NCBI RefSeq assembly: GCF_900111675.1
Contig: NZ_FOHO01000014.1
Coordinates: forward strand, 1 to 64,000
Origin: Paracoccus homiensis
Lineage (GTDB): Bacteria > Pseudomonadota > Alphaproteobacteria > Rhodobacterales > Rhodobacteraceae
Length of the DNA: 64,000 nucleotides
Direction: 5' to 3'
Positions 15,729-27,230 of this stretch are shown piece after piece. Made by a program: the position numbers and the translations under genes. The notes beneath the pieces are model-generated. The model saw only the letters and a program-made list of their open reading frames with translations. It was not told the origin of the DNA and searched no databases. Within the stretch, counting starts at the first letter, position 1; every line of letters begins with the position of its first letter.

Positions 15729-18521
15729 TTAGCTGTCGTCGCCTGCCTCGCCGCCGGCCTCGGCATCGGCCTCTGGCTCGGCATCGCCCTGTTCGGCAAT
15801 CCGGGCGACCGACACCACGACCTCGCCATTGGTCGTGTTGAAGACCCGGACCCCGCCCGCGCTGCGCGAACGAAAGCTGATGCCTTCGACCGGCACCCGG
15901 ATCGACTGCCCGGTCGAGGTTGCCAGCATGATCTGGTCATCGCCCTCGACGGGGAAGCTGGCAACCAGCGGGCCGCCGCGCATGGCCTTGTCCATGCCCA
16001 TCACGCCCTGACCGCCGCGGCCACGGACCGGATAATCGTGGCTGCTGCTGATCTTGCCCGCGCCCTTGGCGGTGATGGTCAGGATCAGATCCTCGGCCGC
16101 CGACATTTCGGCATAGCGTTCCTGGGTGATGTTGCCTTCGGCGACGGTTTCTTCGTCCTCATCGGCCTCGGCCCCGTCATCCAGCGCCCCGGCGACCGCG
16201 CGGCGCATTTTCAGATAGGCGGCGCGTTCGGCGGGATCGGCCTCGAAATGGCGGATCACCGACATGCTGACCACGCCGTCGCCATCGGCCAGACGGATGC
16301 CCCGCACGCCGGTCGAATCCCGGCCCTTGAATACCCGGACTGCCGTGGTCGGGAACCGGATCGCCCGGCCCATCGCGGTGAACAGCATCACATCGTCATC
16401 CTCGGTCGCCATGCGCACCCCGATCAGGCTGACGCCGTCGGGAAGCTTCATCGCGATCTTGCCGTTGGATTTGATATTGGTGAAGTCCGACAGCGCGTTG
16501 CGGCGCACATCACCCTGATCGGTCGAGAAAATGACCTGATAATTGTCCCATTCCGCCTCGGGTGCATCCATCGGCAGCAGTGCCGCGATGGAAACGCCGG
16601 GCTCGATCGGCAGGATGTTGACGATGGCCTTGCCACGCGCGGTCCGCCCGCCAAGCGGCAGGCGCCATGTCTTCAGTCGATAGACCATGCCATCGGTGGT
16701 GAAGAACAGCAGTTCGGTGTGCGTGTTGGCGACGAACAGAGTCGTGACCACGTCGTCTTCCTTGGTCGCCATGCTGGACAGGCCCTTGCCGCCGCGACGC
16801 TGCGCGCGGAATTCGGCCAGCGCCGTGCGCTTGATATACCCGCCCGAGGTGATGGTGACGACCATGTCCTCGCGCTCGATCAGGTCCTCGTCCATCATGT
16901 CGCCGGACCATTCGGTGATCTCGGTGCGGCGCGGCACGGCGAAGGCGTCCTTCACCTCGCGCAGCTCATCGGCGATGATCGCCATGATCCGTTCGCGCGA
17001 CGCCAGAATGGCCAGATATTCGCGGATGTCGTCGGCCAGCGTCTTCAGCTCATCCGTGACTTCCTGAACGCCGATCTGGGTCAGGCGCTGCAGACGCAGG
17101 TCAAGAATGGCGCGGGCCTGCGTTTCCGACAGGTTGTAGGTACCGTCGTCATTGACCGGATGCAGCGGATCGTCGATCAGTTTCAGATATTCGACGATGT
17201 CATGGGCGGGCCAGCGGCGCGACATCAGCCGCTCGCGGGCCTCGGCGGCGTCGGCGCTGCTGCGGATGGTGGCGACGACCTCATCGACATTGCTGACGGC
17301 AACGGCCAGACCGCACAGAACATGCGCCCGTTCCCGCGCCTTGCGCAGTTCATAGGCGGTGCGGCGGGCGACGACCTCTTCGCGGAAGCTGATGAAATGG
17401 GTCAGGAAGTCGCGCAGGGTCAGCTGCTCGGGCTTGCCGCCGTTCAGTGCCAGCATGTTGCAGCCAAAGCTGGTCTGCATGGGCGTAAAGCGGAACAGCT
17501 GGTTCAGCACCACATCGGGGGTCGCGTCGCGCTTCAGTTCGATGACGACACGTACGCCGTGGCGGTCGGATTCATCCTGAACGCTGGAAATTCCTTCGAC
17601 CTTCTTTTCCTTGGCCAGATCGGCGATCCGTTCGATCAGGTTGGCCTTGTTCACCTGATAGGGGATTTCGTCGATGACGATGGCAAAGCGGTCCTTGCGC
17701 GGTTCCTCGATATGGGTCTTGGCGCGGATGATGACGCTGCCGCGCCCATCCAGATACGCCTTGCGCGCGCCCGAACGGCCCAGGATCATGGCGCCGGTCG
17801 GAAAATCGGGGCCGGGGATGAATTCCATGATCCGCTCGGTCGGCAGATCGGGGTTGTCGATCAGGGCCAACGTCGCATCGACCACCTCGCCCAGATTGTG
17901 CGGCGGGATGTTCGTGGCCATGCCGACGGCAATGCCACCCGCCCCGTTGACCAGCATGTTCGGGAACCGCGCCGGCAGAACCGTCGGCTCGCGGTCCTTG
18001 CCGTCATAGTTGTCCTGGAAATCGACCGTGTCCTTGTCGATATCCATCAGCAGATAATTGGCGGGCTTGTCCATCCGCACTTCGGTATAGCGCATGGCGG
18101 CGGGGGGATCGCCATCCATCGAACCGAAGTTGCCCTGACCGTCCAGCAAGGGCAGCGACATCGAGAAATCCTGCGCCATCCGCACCAGCGCGTCATAGAT
18201 CGCACTGTCACCATGGGGGTGGTATTTACCCATGACATCGCCGATCGGGCGGGCGGATTTGCGATAGGGCTTGTCGGCGGTATTGCCGGTTTCGTTCATC
18301 GCATACAGGATGCGGCGATGCACCGGCTTCAGCCCGTCGCGCAGATCCGGGATCGCGCGGCTGACGATCACCGACATGGCGTAATCCAGATAGGATGTCC
18401 GCATCTCGGACGAGATGTCGATCACGGGGCCGTCGTGATGCATGACTTGGCGTTCGGGTGCGCCCGTTTCGTCACCGGTTTCGGGCGTTTCCGGCAGGTC
18501 GTCTTCTGGGGTGTCAGCCAC
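15729..18521 (-). CDS. gyrA: DNA gyrase subunit A
   Basis: The 930-residue subunit cuts and rejoins DNA in the gyrase A2B2 complex, introducing negative supercoils. The catalytic tyrosine is Y145 in MRYTEVRM. The quinolone-resistance region reads [10 protein letters not shown], with Ser106 and Asp110 at the classical positions, so the susceptible-type residues are present. The C-terminal beta-pinwheel contains the GyrA box QRRGGKG. An acidic insert (AEADEDEE) and an acidic tail lie in the C-terminal domain. The 839-codon plus-strand frame opposite is a shadow. Confidence 0.97.
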   Translation of the reverse strand: MADTPEDDLPETPETGDETGAPERQVMHHDGPVIDISSEMRTSYLDYAMSVIVSRAIPDLRDGLKPVHRRILYAMNETGNTADKPYRKSARPIGDVMGKYHPHGDSAIYDALVRMAQDFSMSLPLLDGQGNFGSMDGDPPAAMRYTEVRMDKPANYLLMDIDKDTVDFQDNYDGKDREPTVLPARFPNMLVNGAGGIAVGMATNIPPHNLGEVVDATLALIDNPDLPTERIMEFIPGPDFPTGAMILGRSGARKAYLDGRGSVIIRAKTHIEEPRKDRFAIVIDEIPYQVNKANLIERIADLAKEKKVEGISSVQDESDRHGVRVVIELKRDATPDVVLNQLFRFTPMQTSFGCNMLALNGGKPEQLTLRDFLTHFISFREEVVARRTAYELRKARERAHVLCGLAVAVSNVDEVVATIRSSADAAEARERLMSRRWPAHDIVEYLKLIDDPLHPVNDDGTYNLSETQARAILDLRLQRLTQIGVQEVTDELKTLADDIREYLAILASRERIMAIIADELREVKDAFAVPRRTEITEWSGDMMDEDLIEREDMVVTITSGGYIKRTALAEFRAQRRGGKGLSSMATKEDDVVTTLFVANTHTELLFFTTDGMVYRLKTWRLPLGGRTARGKAIVNILPIEPGVSIAALLPMDAPEAEWDNYQVIFSTDQGDVRRNALSDFTNIKSNGKIAMKLPDGVSLIGVRMATEDDDVMLFTAMGRAIRFPTTAVRVFKGRDSTGVRGIRLADGDGVVSMSVIRHFEADPAERAAYLKMRRAVAGALDDGAEADEDEETVAEGNITQERYAEMSAAEDLILTITAKGAGKISSSHDYPVRGRGGQGVMGMDKAMRGGPLVASFPVEGDDQIMLATSTGQSIRVPVEGISFRSRSAGGVRVFNTTNGEVVVSVARIAEQGDAEPEADAEAGGEAGDDS

Positions 18522-18615
18522 GGAATTTCCTCAACATCTTGTTGGGTTTCGGTATAGCCGACGTGGATGCAGGGGGCAATCTTGCCCCCCTGCTTTTCCC
18601 GATTTTCGCCGCGTT

Positions 18616-19092
18616 TCAGACCGTCTTGCGGCCACGGATCGCGGCCAGGCCCCAGATCACCGCCAGAATGCCCGAGAAAATGGCGTTCCAGCTGGCCATG
18701 GACAGGCTCAGAAAGCGCCAGGACACCTCGTCACAGCGCACGACAGGGGCGGCCTCGATCCGGGCCATCAGGTCGCTGGCCGACATGGCGCCGATATTGC
18801 CCAGACCGCCGCTGCAATGTTCAGGGCCGGGCCACCACCCGATTTCGACGCCGCTGTGATAGATCGCAAGCCCCATTGCGATACCTGCCGCGGCCATGCC
18901 CAGCACCGCGAATGCGCGGACCCACCCGGTCAGCCAGACCAGCCCCGCGATCAGCACGGCGGCGACATGCGGCCAGCGTTGCAGGATGCACAATTCGCAC
19001 GGGGCATAGCCCGCCGCCTGGAATCCCAGCGCCGCGATCAGCAGCCCGGCAGAGCCGGCACCGGCCAGCAGTGACAGTTTCCGTCCAGTCAT
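18616..19092 (-). CDS. DsbB-like disulfide bond formation protein
   Basis: The 158-residue membrane protein has four predicted TM helices. A CxxC pair is in the first loop (APCELCILQRW) and two further cysteines occur in the second periplasmic loop (EHCSGG and VVRCDEV). This is the DsbB layout: quinone-linked reoxidation of DsbA-type thiol oxidases. ATG 19092 is chosen because it overlaps the stop of the upstream membrane gene by 4 bases; the frame extends upstream without family character. No partner DsbA is adjacent. Confidence 0.88.
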   Translation of the reverse strand: MTGRKLSLLAGAGSAGLLIAALGFQAAGYAPCELCILQRWPHVAAVLIAGLVWLTGWVRAFAVLGMAAAGIAMGLAIYHSGVEIGWWPGPEHCSGGLGNIGAMSASDLMARIEAAPVVRCDEVSWRFLSLSMASWNAIFSGILAVIWGLAAIRGRKTV

Positions 19093-19667
19093 AGATACCT
19101 CAATGCGACAAAGCCGCCGATCAGGCAGGCCATGAAGATGGTGAAGACAAGGCCCAGCCGTTCCTCGATAAAGCTGCGGATCGGCGGTCCGAACCGCCAC
19201 AGCAGGCCCGCGACGACAAAGAATCGCGCCGCCCGCCCGATGACCGAGGTCAGGATGAACAGCGGCAGGGAAAAGCCCACCGCGCCGGAAAAGATCGTGA
19301 TCACCTTGAACGGAAAGGGCGTCAGCGCCGCGAACAGCACCGCCCAGCCGCCATAGATCGCGAATTGCGCGGTCAGATGTTCATAGGCCTGTTCCTTGCC
19401 ATAGGCAGCCAGGACCCATTGCCCGACGCTGTCCATCAGCGCCCATCCGATCCAGTAGCCCAGCAACGCGCCCAGCACCGATCCCAGCGTGGCGACGCTG
19501 GCCACGATCCAGGCGCGTGCGCGGTTGGCCATGACCATCGGGATCATCAGCACATCCGGCGGAATCGGAAAGATCGAGCTTTCGATGAAGCTGACCCCGA
19601 ACAGGGCAGGGGTGGCATTGCGATGGCTGGCAAGCCCCATGGTCCAGTCGTAAAGCCTGCGCAGCAT
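19089..19667 (-). CDS. YqaA-like DedA/VTT-family membrane protein
   Basis: The 192-residue protein has about five hydrophobic segments. SFIESSIFPIPPDVLMIPM, then a glycine-rich TM, and AALTPFPFKVITIFSGAVG match the YqaA branch of the DedA/SNARE-associated (VTT) superfamily. Members are thought to move lipids or lipid carriers across the membrane; the specific substrate here is unknown. It is translationally coupled to the DsbB-like gene downstream by a 4-base overlap. Confidence 0.87.
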   Translation of the reverse strand: MLRRLYDWTMGLASHRNATPALFGVSFIESSIFPIPPDVLMIPMVMANRARAWIVASVATLGSVLGALLGYWIGWALMDSVGQWVLAAYGKEQAYEHLTAQFAIYGGWAVLFAALTPFPFKVITIFSGAVGFSLPLFILTSVIGRAARFFVVAGLLWRFGPPIRSFIEERLGLVFTIFMACLIGGFVALRYL

Positions 19668-19855
19668 GATGTCCCTTTCGTTTCTTGCCAGCGGGTTGAC
19701 CGCAGCCGGGCGCGGGCGTCAAGCATCTTGCCATGATGTCGCGGGGCTGTGATCATCATTGTGTCCGCGCTGCACGCCGGTTTGATCGGAACCGGTCCGA
19801 CGATCGGGCGGTTGGATCGCAGCCGCGCGGGCGGTCGGGAAGGATGGGTAGACAG

Positions 19856-20713
19856 ATGAAATGGCGTGGCAGGCGGGGCAGCCGCAATATCGAGGATCGG
19901 CGCGGCATGCGTGCCGGCGGCGCGGGCGGGGTCGGCATCGTCGGGATGCTGGTGGTTCTGGCCTTCGGGTATTTCTTCGGCATCGACATTTCGCCCGTGG
20001 TGCAGGGGCTGGATCAGGGCGGCCCGCAACAGGCCGGACGCCAGTCCGCCCAACTGAGCGAGGCGGATCGGGCTTACGGGGAATTCGTCTCGGTCGTGCT
20101 GGCCGACACCGAAGAGGTGTGGTCCGATGTCCTGCCGGCACAGGCCGGGCGCGACTATGCCGATCCGACGCTGGTCCTGTTCAGCGGCGTGGTTCAGTCG
20201 GCCTGCGGGGGCGCGTCCTCGGCGATGGGGCCGTTCTACTGCCCGAATGATCGCAAGGTCTATCTGGACACCGATTTCTTCGATCTCATGCGGCAGAAGA
20301 TGGGCGCGGGCGGGGATTTCGCCTATGCCTATGTCATCGCCCACGAGGTCGGCCATCATATCCAGAACCTTGAAGGCACGCTGCAACAGGTCAACTCTTT
20401 GCGCGGCCGGGTCAGTCAGGCGGATTCCAATGCGCTGTCGGTCCTGACCGAATTGCAGGCCGATTGCTATGCCGGTATCTGGGCGCGGCAGGCGAGTGAG
20501 CGTTTCGGCACCCTGGAAGAAGGCGATCTGGAAGAGGCGATCGGCGCGGCCCATGCCGTCGGCGATGACGTCATCCAGTCAAGCGCGGGGCGCACCCCCA
20601 TGCCCGACAGTTTCACGCATGGCAGTTCGGCACAGCGACGCGAATGGCTGATGCGCGGGTTCAACAGTGGTGACATGGGCCAATGCGACACATTCGCCGC
20701 CGCAGGCCTGTGA
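19856..20713 (+). CDS. Neutral zinc metallopeptidase, YpfJ family
   Basis: The 285-residue product has a basic N-terminus (MKWRGRRGSRNIEDRRG), one TM helix (about residues 25-45), then the peptidase domain outside the cytoplasm. The zinc site is HEVGHH in VIAHEVGHHIQN, with the third-ligand region in LTELQADCYAGIWA. Other family blocks are FCPND-like FYCPNDRKVYLD and SSAQRREWLMRG. ATG 19856 is chosen because it gives the family N-terminus; the frame is open to 19733 without support. Substrate unknown. Confidence 0.92.
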   Translation: MKWRGRRGSRNIEDRRGMRAGGAGGVGIVGMLVVLAFGYFFGIDISPVVQGLDQGGPQQAGRQSAQLSEADRAYGEFVSVVLADTEEVWSDVLPAQAGRDYADPTLVLFSGVVQSACGGASSAMGPFYCPNDRKVYLDTDFFDLMRQKMGAGGDFAYAYVIAHEVGHHIQNLEGTLQQVNSLRGRVSQADSNALSVLTELQADCYAGIWARQASERFGTLEEGDLEEAIGAAHAVGDDVIQSSAGRTPMPDSFTHGSSAQRREWLMRGFNSGDMGQCDTFAAAGL

Positions 20714-20717
20714 CCGA

Positions 20718-20903
20718 TCAATGCGGCACGCGCACGCCACGGCCGTGATCCATCGTCGCCCATTCCGGCCAAAGGCCCGCCTTTTCGATCAGCACAATCG
20801 CCAGACCCAGCAGGATGATCGCGAAAACCAGCTTGACCATCTTGGGGCTGGGGGGGTGGCGTGCCCATTTCGTGGCACGTAGAAGCCAGATCAGGTTGTT
20901 CAT
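20718..20903 (-). CDS. Small single-TM membrane protein, conserved-type hypothetical
   Basis: The 61-residue product has a basic amphipathic N-terminus (MNNLIWLLRATKWARHPPS), a TM helix (KLVFAIILLGLAIVLIEKA) and a short GLWPEW-containing tail. Charge and hydrophobicity are too well organised for a chance frame, and AAGG lies just upstream of ATG 20903. Similar small proteins occur in related bacteria by my recollection; function unknown. It is convergent with the metallopeptidase gene, 4 bases away. Confidence 0.72.
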   Translation of the reverse strand: MNNLIWLLRATKWARHPPSPKMVKLVFAIILLGLAIVLIEKAGLWPEWATMDHGRGVRVPH

Positions 20904-20976
20904 CGCCTTTGCCGCCTGCTAAACGCTGTGCGACGAACCGAACCAGAGCCTGCCTCGAAACTCAAGAGCCTCGCCC

Positions 20977-21438
20977 GTGCCGCATACAGAAGACCATCGT
21001 GAACTGCCCTATACCGCCCAGCAGATGTTCGATCTGGTGGCCGATATCGAAAGCTATCCGAAATTCCTGCCCTGGAACAGCGCCGCACGCATCAGGTCGC
21101 GCAGCGAACGTCCGGACGGCGCGACGGTGATCAAGGCCGATCTGGTGATCAGCTTCAAGGTCTTCCGCGAGCGTTTCGGCAGCAATGTGATCCTGTGGCC
21201 GCGTGATGAACAGGGCCGGCTGCGGATCGACATCGACTATCTGGACGGCCCGTTCAAATACCTGCGCAGCGCTTGGGTCTTTACCGACCGGCCCGAGGGC
21301 AGCTGCCGCGTCGATTTCACGGTCGATTTCGAATTCAAGAACATGATCCTGCAACGCCTGATCGGCGTGGTCTTCGGCGAGGCGATGTCCCGCATCGTCC
21401 GCGCCTTCGAGGCTCGTGCCAAGACGCTGTATGGCTGA
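20977..21438 (+). CDS. Coq10/RatA-like START-domain protein
   Basis: The 153-residue protein has the SRPBCC/START fold of the Coq10-RatA family. Family blocks include ELPYTAQQMFDLVADIESY, FLPWNSAARI and the C-terminal FGEAMSRIVRAFEARA helix. In alphaproteobacteria these proteins are most often linked to ubiquinone binding and respiratory function; the E. coli RatA name reflects ribosome association. Both roles are from family knowledge. Start GTG 20977 gives the family N-terminus. It is convergent with metK, with a shared terminator between. Confidence 0.88.
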   Translation: MPHTEDHRELPYTAQQMFDLVADIESYPKFLPWNSAARIRSRSERPDGATVIKADLVISFKVFRERFGSNVILWPRDEQGRLRIDIDYLDGPFKYLRSAWVFTDRPEGSCRVDFTVDFEFKNMILQRLIGVVFGEAMSRIVRAFEARAKTLYG

Positions 21439-21440
21439 CG

Positions 21441-21472
21441 AAAAAAGGCCGCCCCTGGGGGCGGCCTTTCGG
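21441..21472. terminator. Bidirectional terminator between coq10-like gene and metK
   Basis: AAAGGCCGCCCC at 21444-21455 pairs with GGGGCGGCCTTT at 21458-21469. A-rich bases precede and T-rich bases follow, so it can end transcripts from both convergent genes. Confidence 0.85.
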
Positions 21473-21474
21473 TC

Positions 21475-22653
21475 TTAGGTCAGGGCGGCTTTCAGCGCCT
21501 CTGCCTTGTCGGTGCGTTCCCAGCTGAACGCCGTCCCGCCGGCCAGCGCATAGGGATCGCGCCCGAAATGGCCATAGCTGGCGGTCGGGCGATAGATCGG
21601 ATGCAGCAGGTCCAAGTCGCGGATGATCGCGAAGGGGCGCAGGTCGAACACCTCGCGCACGGCCGCGACGATCTTGTCGACCGGGACGGTTTCCGTGCCA
21701 AAGCAGTTGAGGCTGATCGAGGTCGGTTCGGCCACGCCGATGGCATAGCTGACCTGGATCTCGCAGCGGCTGGCAAGGCCCGCTGCCACGATGTTCTTGG
21801 CAACCCAACGGCCGGCATAGGCGGCGCTGCGGTCGACCTTGGACGGATCCTTGCCCGAGAACGCGCCGCCGCCGTGACGGGCCATGCCGCCATAGCTGTC
21901 GACGATGATCTTGCGCCCGGTCAGGCCGCAATCGCCGACCGGGCCGCCGATGACGAACTTGCCGGTGGGGTTGATGAAGTACTTCGTATCCGCCGACAGC
22001 CATTCCGAGGGCAGGACCGGCTTGATGATCTCCTCGATCACCGCCTCGCGCAGGTCGTTCAGGCCGATGTCCGGGTTGTGCTGCGTGGACAGCACGACCG
22101 CGTCGATCCCCTCGGGGCGGCCATCAGCGCCATAGCGCAGCGTGACCTGCGACTTCGCATCGGGGCGCAGCCAGGACAGCGTGCCGTCGCGGCGCATCTT
22201 GGACTGACGTTCCACCAGCCGGTGCGCATAGGTGATCGGCGCCGGCATCAGCACGTCGGTTTCATCCGAGGCATAGCCGAACATCAGGCCCTGATCGCCT
22301 GCGCCCTGTTCCTCGAGGCTTTCGCGGTCCACGCCGATATTGATCTCGGGGGACTGCTTGCCGATGATGTTGATAACCGAGCAGGTCGCGCCGTCGAAAC
22401 CGACATCGCTGCTGGTATAGCCGATATCGTTGATGACGCCGCGCACGATCGATTCCAGATCGACCCATGCGCTGGTCGTGATCTCGCCCGAGATGATCGC
22501 CACCCCGGTCTTGACCATGGTCTCGCAGGCGACGCGGGCGCGCGCATCCTCGGCCAGAATGGCGTCGAGGATGGCGTCGCTGATCTGGTCTGCGATCTTG
22601 TCGGGATGGCCCTCGGTCACGGATTCCGAGGTGAAAAGCGAATATTCGGTCAT
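21475..22653 (-). CDS. metK: S-adenosylmethionine synthetase
   Basis: The 392-residue cytosolic enzyme makes S-adenosylmethionine from methionine and ATP. Signature motifs [12 protein letters not shown] and [12 protein letters not shown] are intact, and the N-terminus [19 protein letters not shown] holds the catalytic His. It lies 5 bases downstream of ahcY on the same strand, so the two form an operon joining synthesis of the methyl donor with removal of its product. It has no room for its own leader. Confidence 0.97.
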   Translation of the reverse strand: MTEYSLFTSESVTEGHPDKIADQISDAILDAILAEDARARVACETMVKTGVAIISGEITTSAWVDLESIVRGVINDIGYTSSDVGFDGATCSVINIIGKQSPEINIGVDRESLEEQGAGDQGLMFGYASDETDVLMPAPITYAHRLVERQSKMRRDGTLSWLRPDAKSQVTLRYGADGRPEGIDAVVLSTQHNPDIGLNDLREAVIEEIIKPVLPSEWLSADTKYFINPTGKFVIGGPVGDCGLTGRKIIVDSYGGMARHGGGAFSGKDPSKVDRSAAYAGRWVAKNIVAAGLASRCEIQVSYAIGVAEPTSISLNCFGTETVPVDKIVAAVREVFDLRPFAIIRDLDLLHPIYRPTASYGHFGRDPYALAGGTAFSWERTDKAEALKAALT

Positions 22654-22658
22654 ATGTA

Positions 22659-24050
22659 TCAGTACCGGTAATGATCTGATTTGAACGGGCCTTCGGGCGT
22701 AACGCCGATATAGTCGGCCTGTTCCTTCGAAAGCTTCGACAGCTTCGCGCCGACCTTCTCCAGGTGCAGCATCGCGACCTTCTCGTCCAGGTGCTTGGGC
22801 AGGATGTAGACGCCGGGCTTGTAGTCGTCACCCTTGGTCCACAGCTCGATCTGCGCCAGGACCTGGTTGGTAAAGCTGGCCGACATCACGAAGGACGGAT
22901 GCCCGGTCGCGTTGCCCAGGTTCAGCAGGCGGCCTTGGCTCAGCAGGATGATGCGATTGCCCGAGGGCATCTCGATCATGTCCACCTGGTCCTTGACGTT
23001 GGTCCATTTGTGGTTGCGCAGGCTGGCGACCTGGATCTCGTTGTCGAAATGGCCGATATTGCCGACGATCGCCATGTCCTTCATCTCGCGCATATGCTCG
23101 ATGCGGATGACGTCGCGGTTGCCGGTGGTGGTGACGAAGATGTCGGCGGTGCCCGCGACTTCTTCCAGGGTCACGACCTCGAACCCGTCCATCGCGGCCT
23201 GAAGGGCGCAGATCGGATCGACCTCGGTCACCTTCACGCGGGCGCCGGCGCCCTGAAGGCTGGCGGCGCTGCCCTTGCCGACATCGCCATAGCCGCAGAC
23301 GACGGCGACCTTGCCGGCCATCATCACGTCGGTCGCGCGGCGGATGCCGTCGACCAGCGATTCCTTGCAGCCGTACTTGTTGTCGAATTTCGACTTGGTG
23401 ACGCTGTCGTTGACGTTGATCGCGGGGAAGGGCAGCTGGCCGTTCTTCTGCAGATCGTACAGGCGGTGCACGCCGGTCGTCGTTTCCTCGGACACGCCCA
23501 GGATCTGGTCGCGGGTCTTGGTGAACCAGCCGGGCGACTGCGCCATGCGCTTGAGGATCTGCGCTTTGACGACTTCCTCTTCCTCGGATTCCGGAACCGG
23601 GATGATATCCTCACCCGCTTCGGCACGCGCGCCCAGAAGGACGTACAGCGTGGCGTCGCCGCCATCGTCCAGGATCAGGTTCGGGCCGTCCTCGAACTGG
23701 AACGAGCGATCCAGATAGTCCCAATGCTCGGCCAGGGACTGACCCTTGATCGCGAAGACCGGCACACCAGAGGCCGCGATGGCCGCCGCCGCATGGTCCT
23801 GCGTCGAATAGATGTTGCACGATGCCCAACGCACATCGGCGCCCAGATCGACCAGAGTCTCGATCAGGACGGCGGTCTGGATGGTCATGTGCAGGCTGCC
23901 GACGATGCGGGCGCCCTTAAGGGGCTTGTCATTGCCGTATTCGGCACGCAGCGCCATCAGGCCCGGCATCTCGGTTTCCGCGATGTCCAGTTCCTTGCGG
24001 CCGTAATCGGCCAGAGAAATGTCTTTGATGATATAGTCGGTCACGGCCAT
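22659..24050 (-). CDS. ahcY: Adenosylhomocysteinase
   Basis: The 463-residue cytosolic enzyme splits S-adenosylhomocysteine into adenosine and homocysteine using bound NAD. The NAD loop is [12 protein letters not shown], the N-terminal substrate segment is [16 protein letters not shown], and the C-terminus ends FKSDHYRY as in the family. ATG 24050 is the upstream start, but AAAGG ends only two bases before it; GTG 24044 has the better spacing (7 bases) and would give a protein two residues shorter. It heads the ahcY-metK operon. A possible pseudoknot overlaps its start (24048-24090). Confidence 0.97.
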   Translation of the reverse strand: MAVTDYIIKDISLADYGRKELDIAETEMPGLMALRAEYGNDKPLKGARIVGSLHMTIQTAVLIETLVDLGADVRWASCNIYSTQDHAAAAIAASGVPVFAIKGQSLAEHWDYLDRSFQFEDGPNLILDDGGDATLYVLLGARAEAGEDIIPVPESEEEEVVKAQILKRMAQSPGWFTKTRDQILGVSEETTTGVHRLYDLQKNGQLPFPAINVNDSVTKSKFDNKYGCKESLVDGIRRATDVMMAGKVAVVCGYGDVGKGSAASLQGAGARVKVTEVDPICALQAAMDGFEVVTLEEVAGTADIFVTTTGNRDVIRIEHMREMKDMAIVGNIGHFDNEIQVASLRNHKWTNVKDQVDMIEMPSGNRIILLSQGRLLNLGNATGHPSFVMSASFTNQVLAQIELWTKGDDYKPGVYILPKHLDEKVAMLHLEKVGAKLSKLSKEQADYIGVTPEGPFKSDHYRY

Positions 24051-24090
24051 GCCTTTGGGTCATTCGCGTTTTGACATGCGGGATAACCCA
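24048..24090 (-). promoter_or_regulatory. Possible pseudoknot leader overlapping the ahcY start
   Basis: On the minus strand UGGGUUAU (24090-24083) can pair with AUGACCCA (24063-24056), 8 bp with one G-U. CAUGUC in the enclosed loop (24078-24073) can pair with GGCAUG (24053-24048), which contains the end of the AAAGG ribosome site and the ATG. The layout resembles H-type SAM riboswitches that hide the ribosome site, but the conserved bases of the SAM/SAH class are absent, and only two bases link the stems, which strains the model. Confidence 0.3.
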
Positions 24091-24145
24091 TGCAGGCCAT
24101 GACGGAAAGACGAAACCGGGGCCGATTCGCGACCTGACCTGAATG

Positions 24146-24820
24146 TCAGGCCGGGCGGGACAGATTTTCTTCGGGTCGCCGCGCACCGTTCGGCGCACGT
24201 GAGCCGCGCGCGATGCGTTGCAGGAAATCCTTGATCGAGGCGCGCGCGGCCTCCATCTGATCGCGGCCATCGTCCCATTCGCGCATCCGGTCATCTACGA
24301 TCATCCGCGCCACGCCATAGGCATAGATACGCGAGGTCAGCGCAAGTTGCGGAATGTTTTCGTCCGGGTGCAGCAGCCCGGCATCGCGGGCACGTTCCAG
24401 CATCCGGACCATCAGATCGCGCACCGACTGGAAATAACGGTCAAGCTGGGGGTTCTGCGACGTGTCGAGAACCTTCGTATTCGACATCAGGCGGAACTGG
24501 ACCGGATTTTCATAGGCCCACATGACATAAGCCTCGCCCAGGGCGCCGAACTGCGCCATCGCATCATTGGGGTCGATCATCACGACCGCCTTGGTGCAGC
24601 CATCGACAAGACGCATCAGCGAATCTTCGGCCAGGGCGACAAGGGCAGCATGTGTATCGGGAAAGATCGCCTGCAGATCCTGCAGCGGGATGCCGCTGTC
24701 ACGGGCGACATCCTCCAGCGTGGGGGGCGTCACGATATGCTGCTCGATCAAGGCCAGCATCGACGACAGGGCACGTTGATGAACGCCTGTCCCCGTATAG
24801 CTTTGCGCAGCATTACTCAT
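24146..24820 (-). CDS. TetR-family transcriptional regulator
   Basis: The 224-residue protein has an N-terminal helix-turn-helix (about 25-65: TLEDVARDSGIPLQDLQAIF) and a helical ligand domain with WAYENPVQFRLM, typical of TetR members with a WHG-type C-terminal domain. ATG 24820 has AAGG 7 bases upstream. It lies upstream of ahcY on the same strand with a 95-base gap, so a role in methyl-cycle control is possible but unproven. The ligand is unknown. Confidence 0.85.
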   Translation of the reverse strand: MSNAAQSYTGTGVHQRALSSMLALIEQHIVTPPTLEDVARDSGIPLQDLQAIFPDTHAALVALAEDSLMRLVDGCTKAVVMIDPNDAMAQFGALGEAYVMWAYENPVQFRLMSNTKVLDTSQNPQLDRYFQSVRDLMVRMLERARDAGLLHPDENIPQLALTSRIYAYGVARMIVDDRMREWDDGRDQMEAARASIKDFLQRIARGSRAPNGARRPEENLSRPA

Positions 24821-25152
24821 CAGCCGACCTTTTCACTTTCAACCGCTACCCCAATATCTTCGCATGGCAAAAATATAGATATCAACAAGATAGCGAGAAC
24901 TTTGTCTTTTGTCTGAATTGTACACTCATAACGTGACAGTCACCAGACAGTGACAGGCGGAAAAGGGCAGATTCTTGATCGCGCCCGCACCGCTTGTGAA
25001 AATCGCGGGCAGCGACCGAATTTTCGGCAGAAACTGACCACGTGAAAGACCCGGCACTCGATATCCGGGTCAGCTTAGCATCAGTCCCGAAACGCGCGAA
25101 CCCGACCAAATGGACAGGTCGGGTTCGGGTAGGTCAACCAATGATCTGGGTC
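24821..25152. other. Intergenic region: tetR promoter side and typA terminator
   Basis: No gene is supported. Bases 24840-24930 are AT-rich and probably hold the tetR promoter; TTCTCG and TATATT are 16 bases apart on the minus strand. At 24935-24954 two near-identical 9-mers (GACAGTCAC and GACAGTGAC) are separated by two bases and could be an operator. A 7-bp hairpin lies at 25048-25071 and the typA terminator at 25097-25127. Confidence 0.5.
25097..25127 (-). terminator. Terminator hairpin after typA
   Basis: CGAACCCGACC and GGTCGGGTTCG form an 11-bp perfect stem around a 9-base loop, 25 bases past the typA stop. No long T-run follows on the minus strand, so it may be weak or need a cofactor. 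Confidence 0.7.
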
Positions 25153-26973
<1,821 letters not shown>

Positions 26974-27096
26974 GGAAGCCTTCCGTACAATTCGGGGTCG
27001 CCCTACCGAAGAAGGCGGTAAATTGCCAGTCCGAATCGTGCGTCAGGCGAAAGCCGCCGCGTCAGCCGCGGCGACGGAAATCCCTGGTGGCCGTTC

Positions 27097-27171
27097 TCAG
27101 CGAAGGCCTAGGAAGGACAGGATGAACAGAACGACGACCACGAGGCCCACGATGTAGATGATCGTATTCAC
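27097..27171 (-). CDS. 24-residue single-TM micropeptide
   Basis: The frame runs from GTG 27171 (GGAG 8 bases upstream) to TGA 27097. Translation [20 protein letters not shown] followed by LGLR is almost one continuous TM helix with a basic C-terminus. It sits between typA and the sugar isomerase-like gene, on their strand, in space otherwise empty. Codon use is like its neighbours. By my recollection similar peptides occur in other Rhodobacteraceae; function unknown. Confidence 0.65.
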   Translation of the reverse strand: MNTIIYIVGLVVVVLFILSFLGLR

Positions 27172-27230
27172 GGCTTGGCTCCTGTGTTGCGCTGTGTCGG
27201 TGCCAGTGTCGCGCCGACTGCCTTTCGCTG

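Noticed and set aside
16038..18557. 839-codon plus-strand frame opposite gyrA
   Set aside because: Shadow of gyrA with the same low-complexity composition as other antisense frames.
22654..24145. Known SAM/SAH or SAH riboswitch in front of metK or ahcY
   Set aside because: Only 5 bases separate ahcY and metK, and the conserved sequence of these classes was not found in the ahcY leader; only a loose pseudoknot remains and is reported separately.
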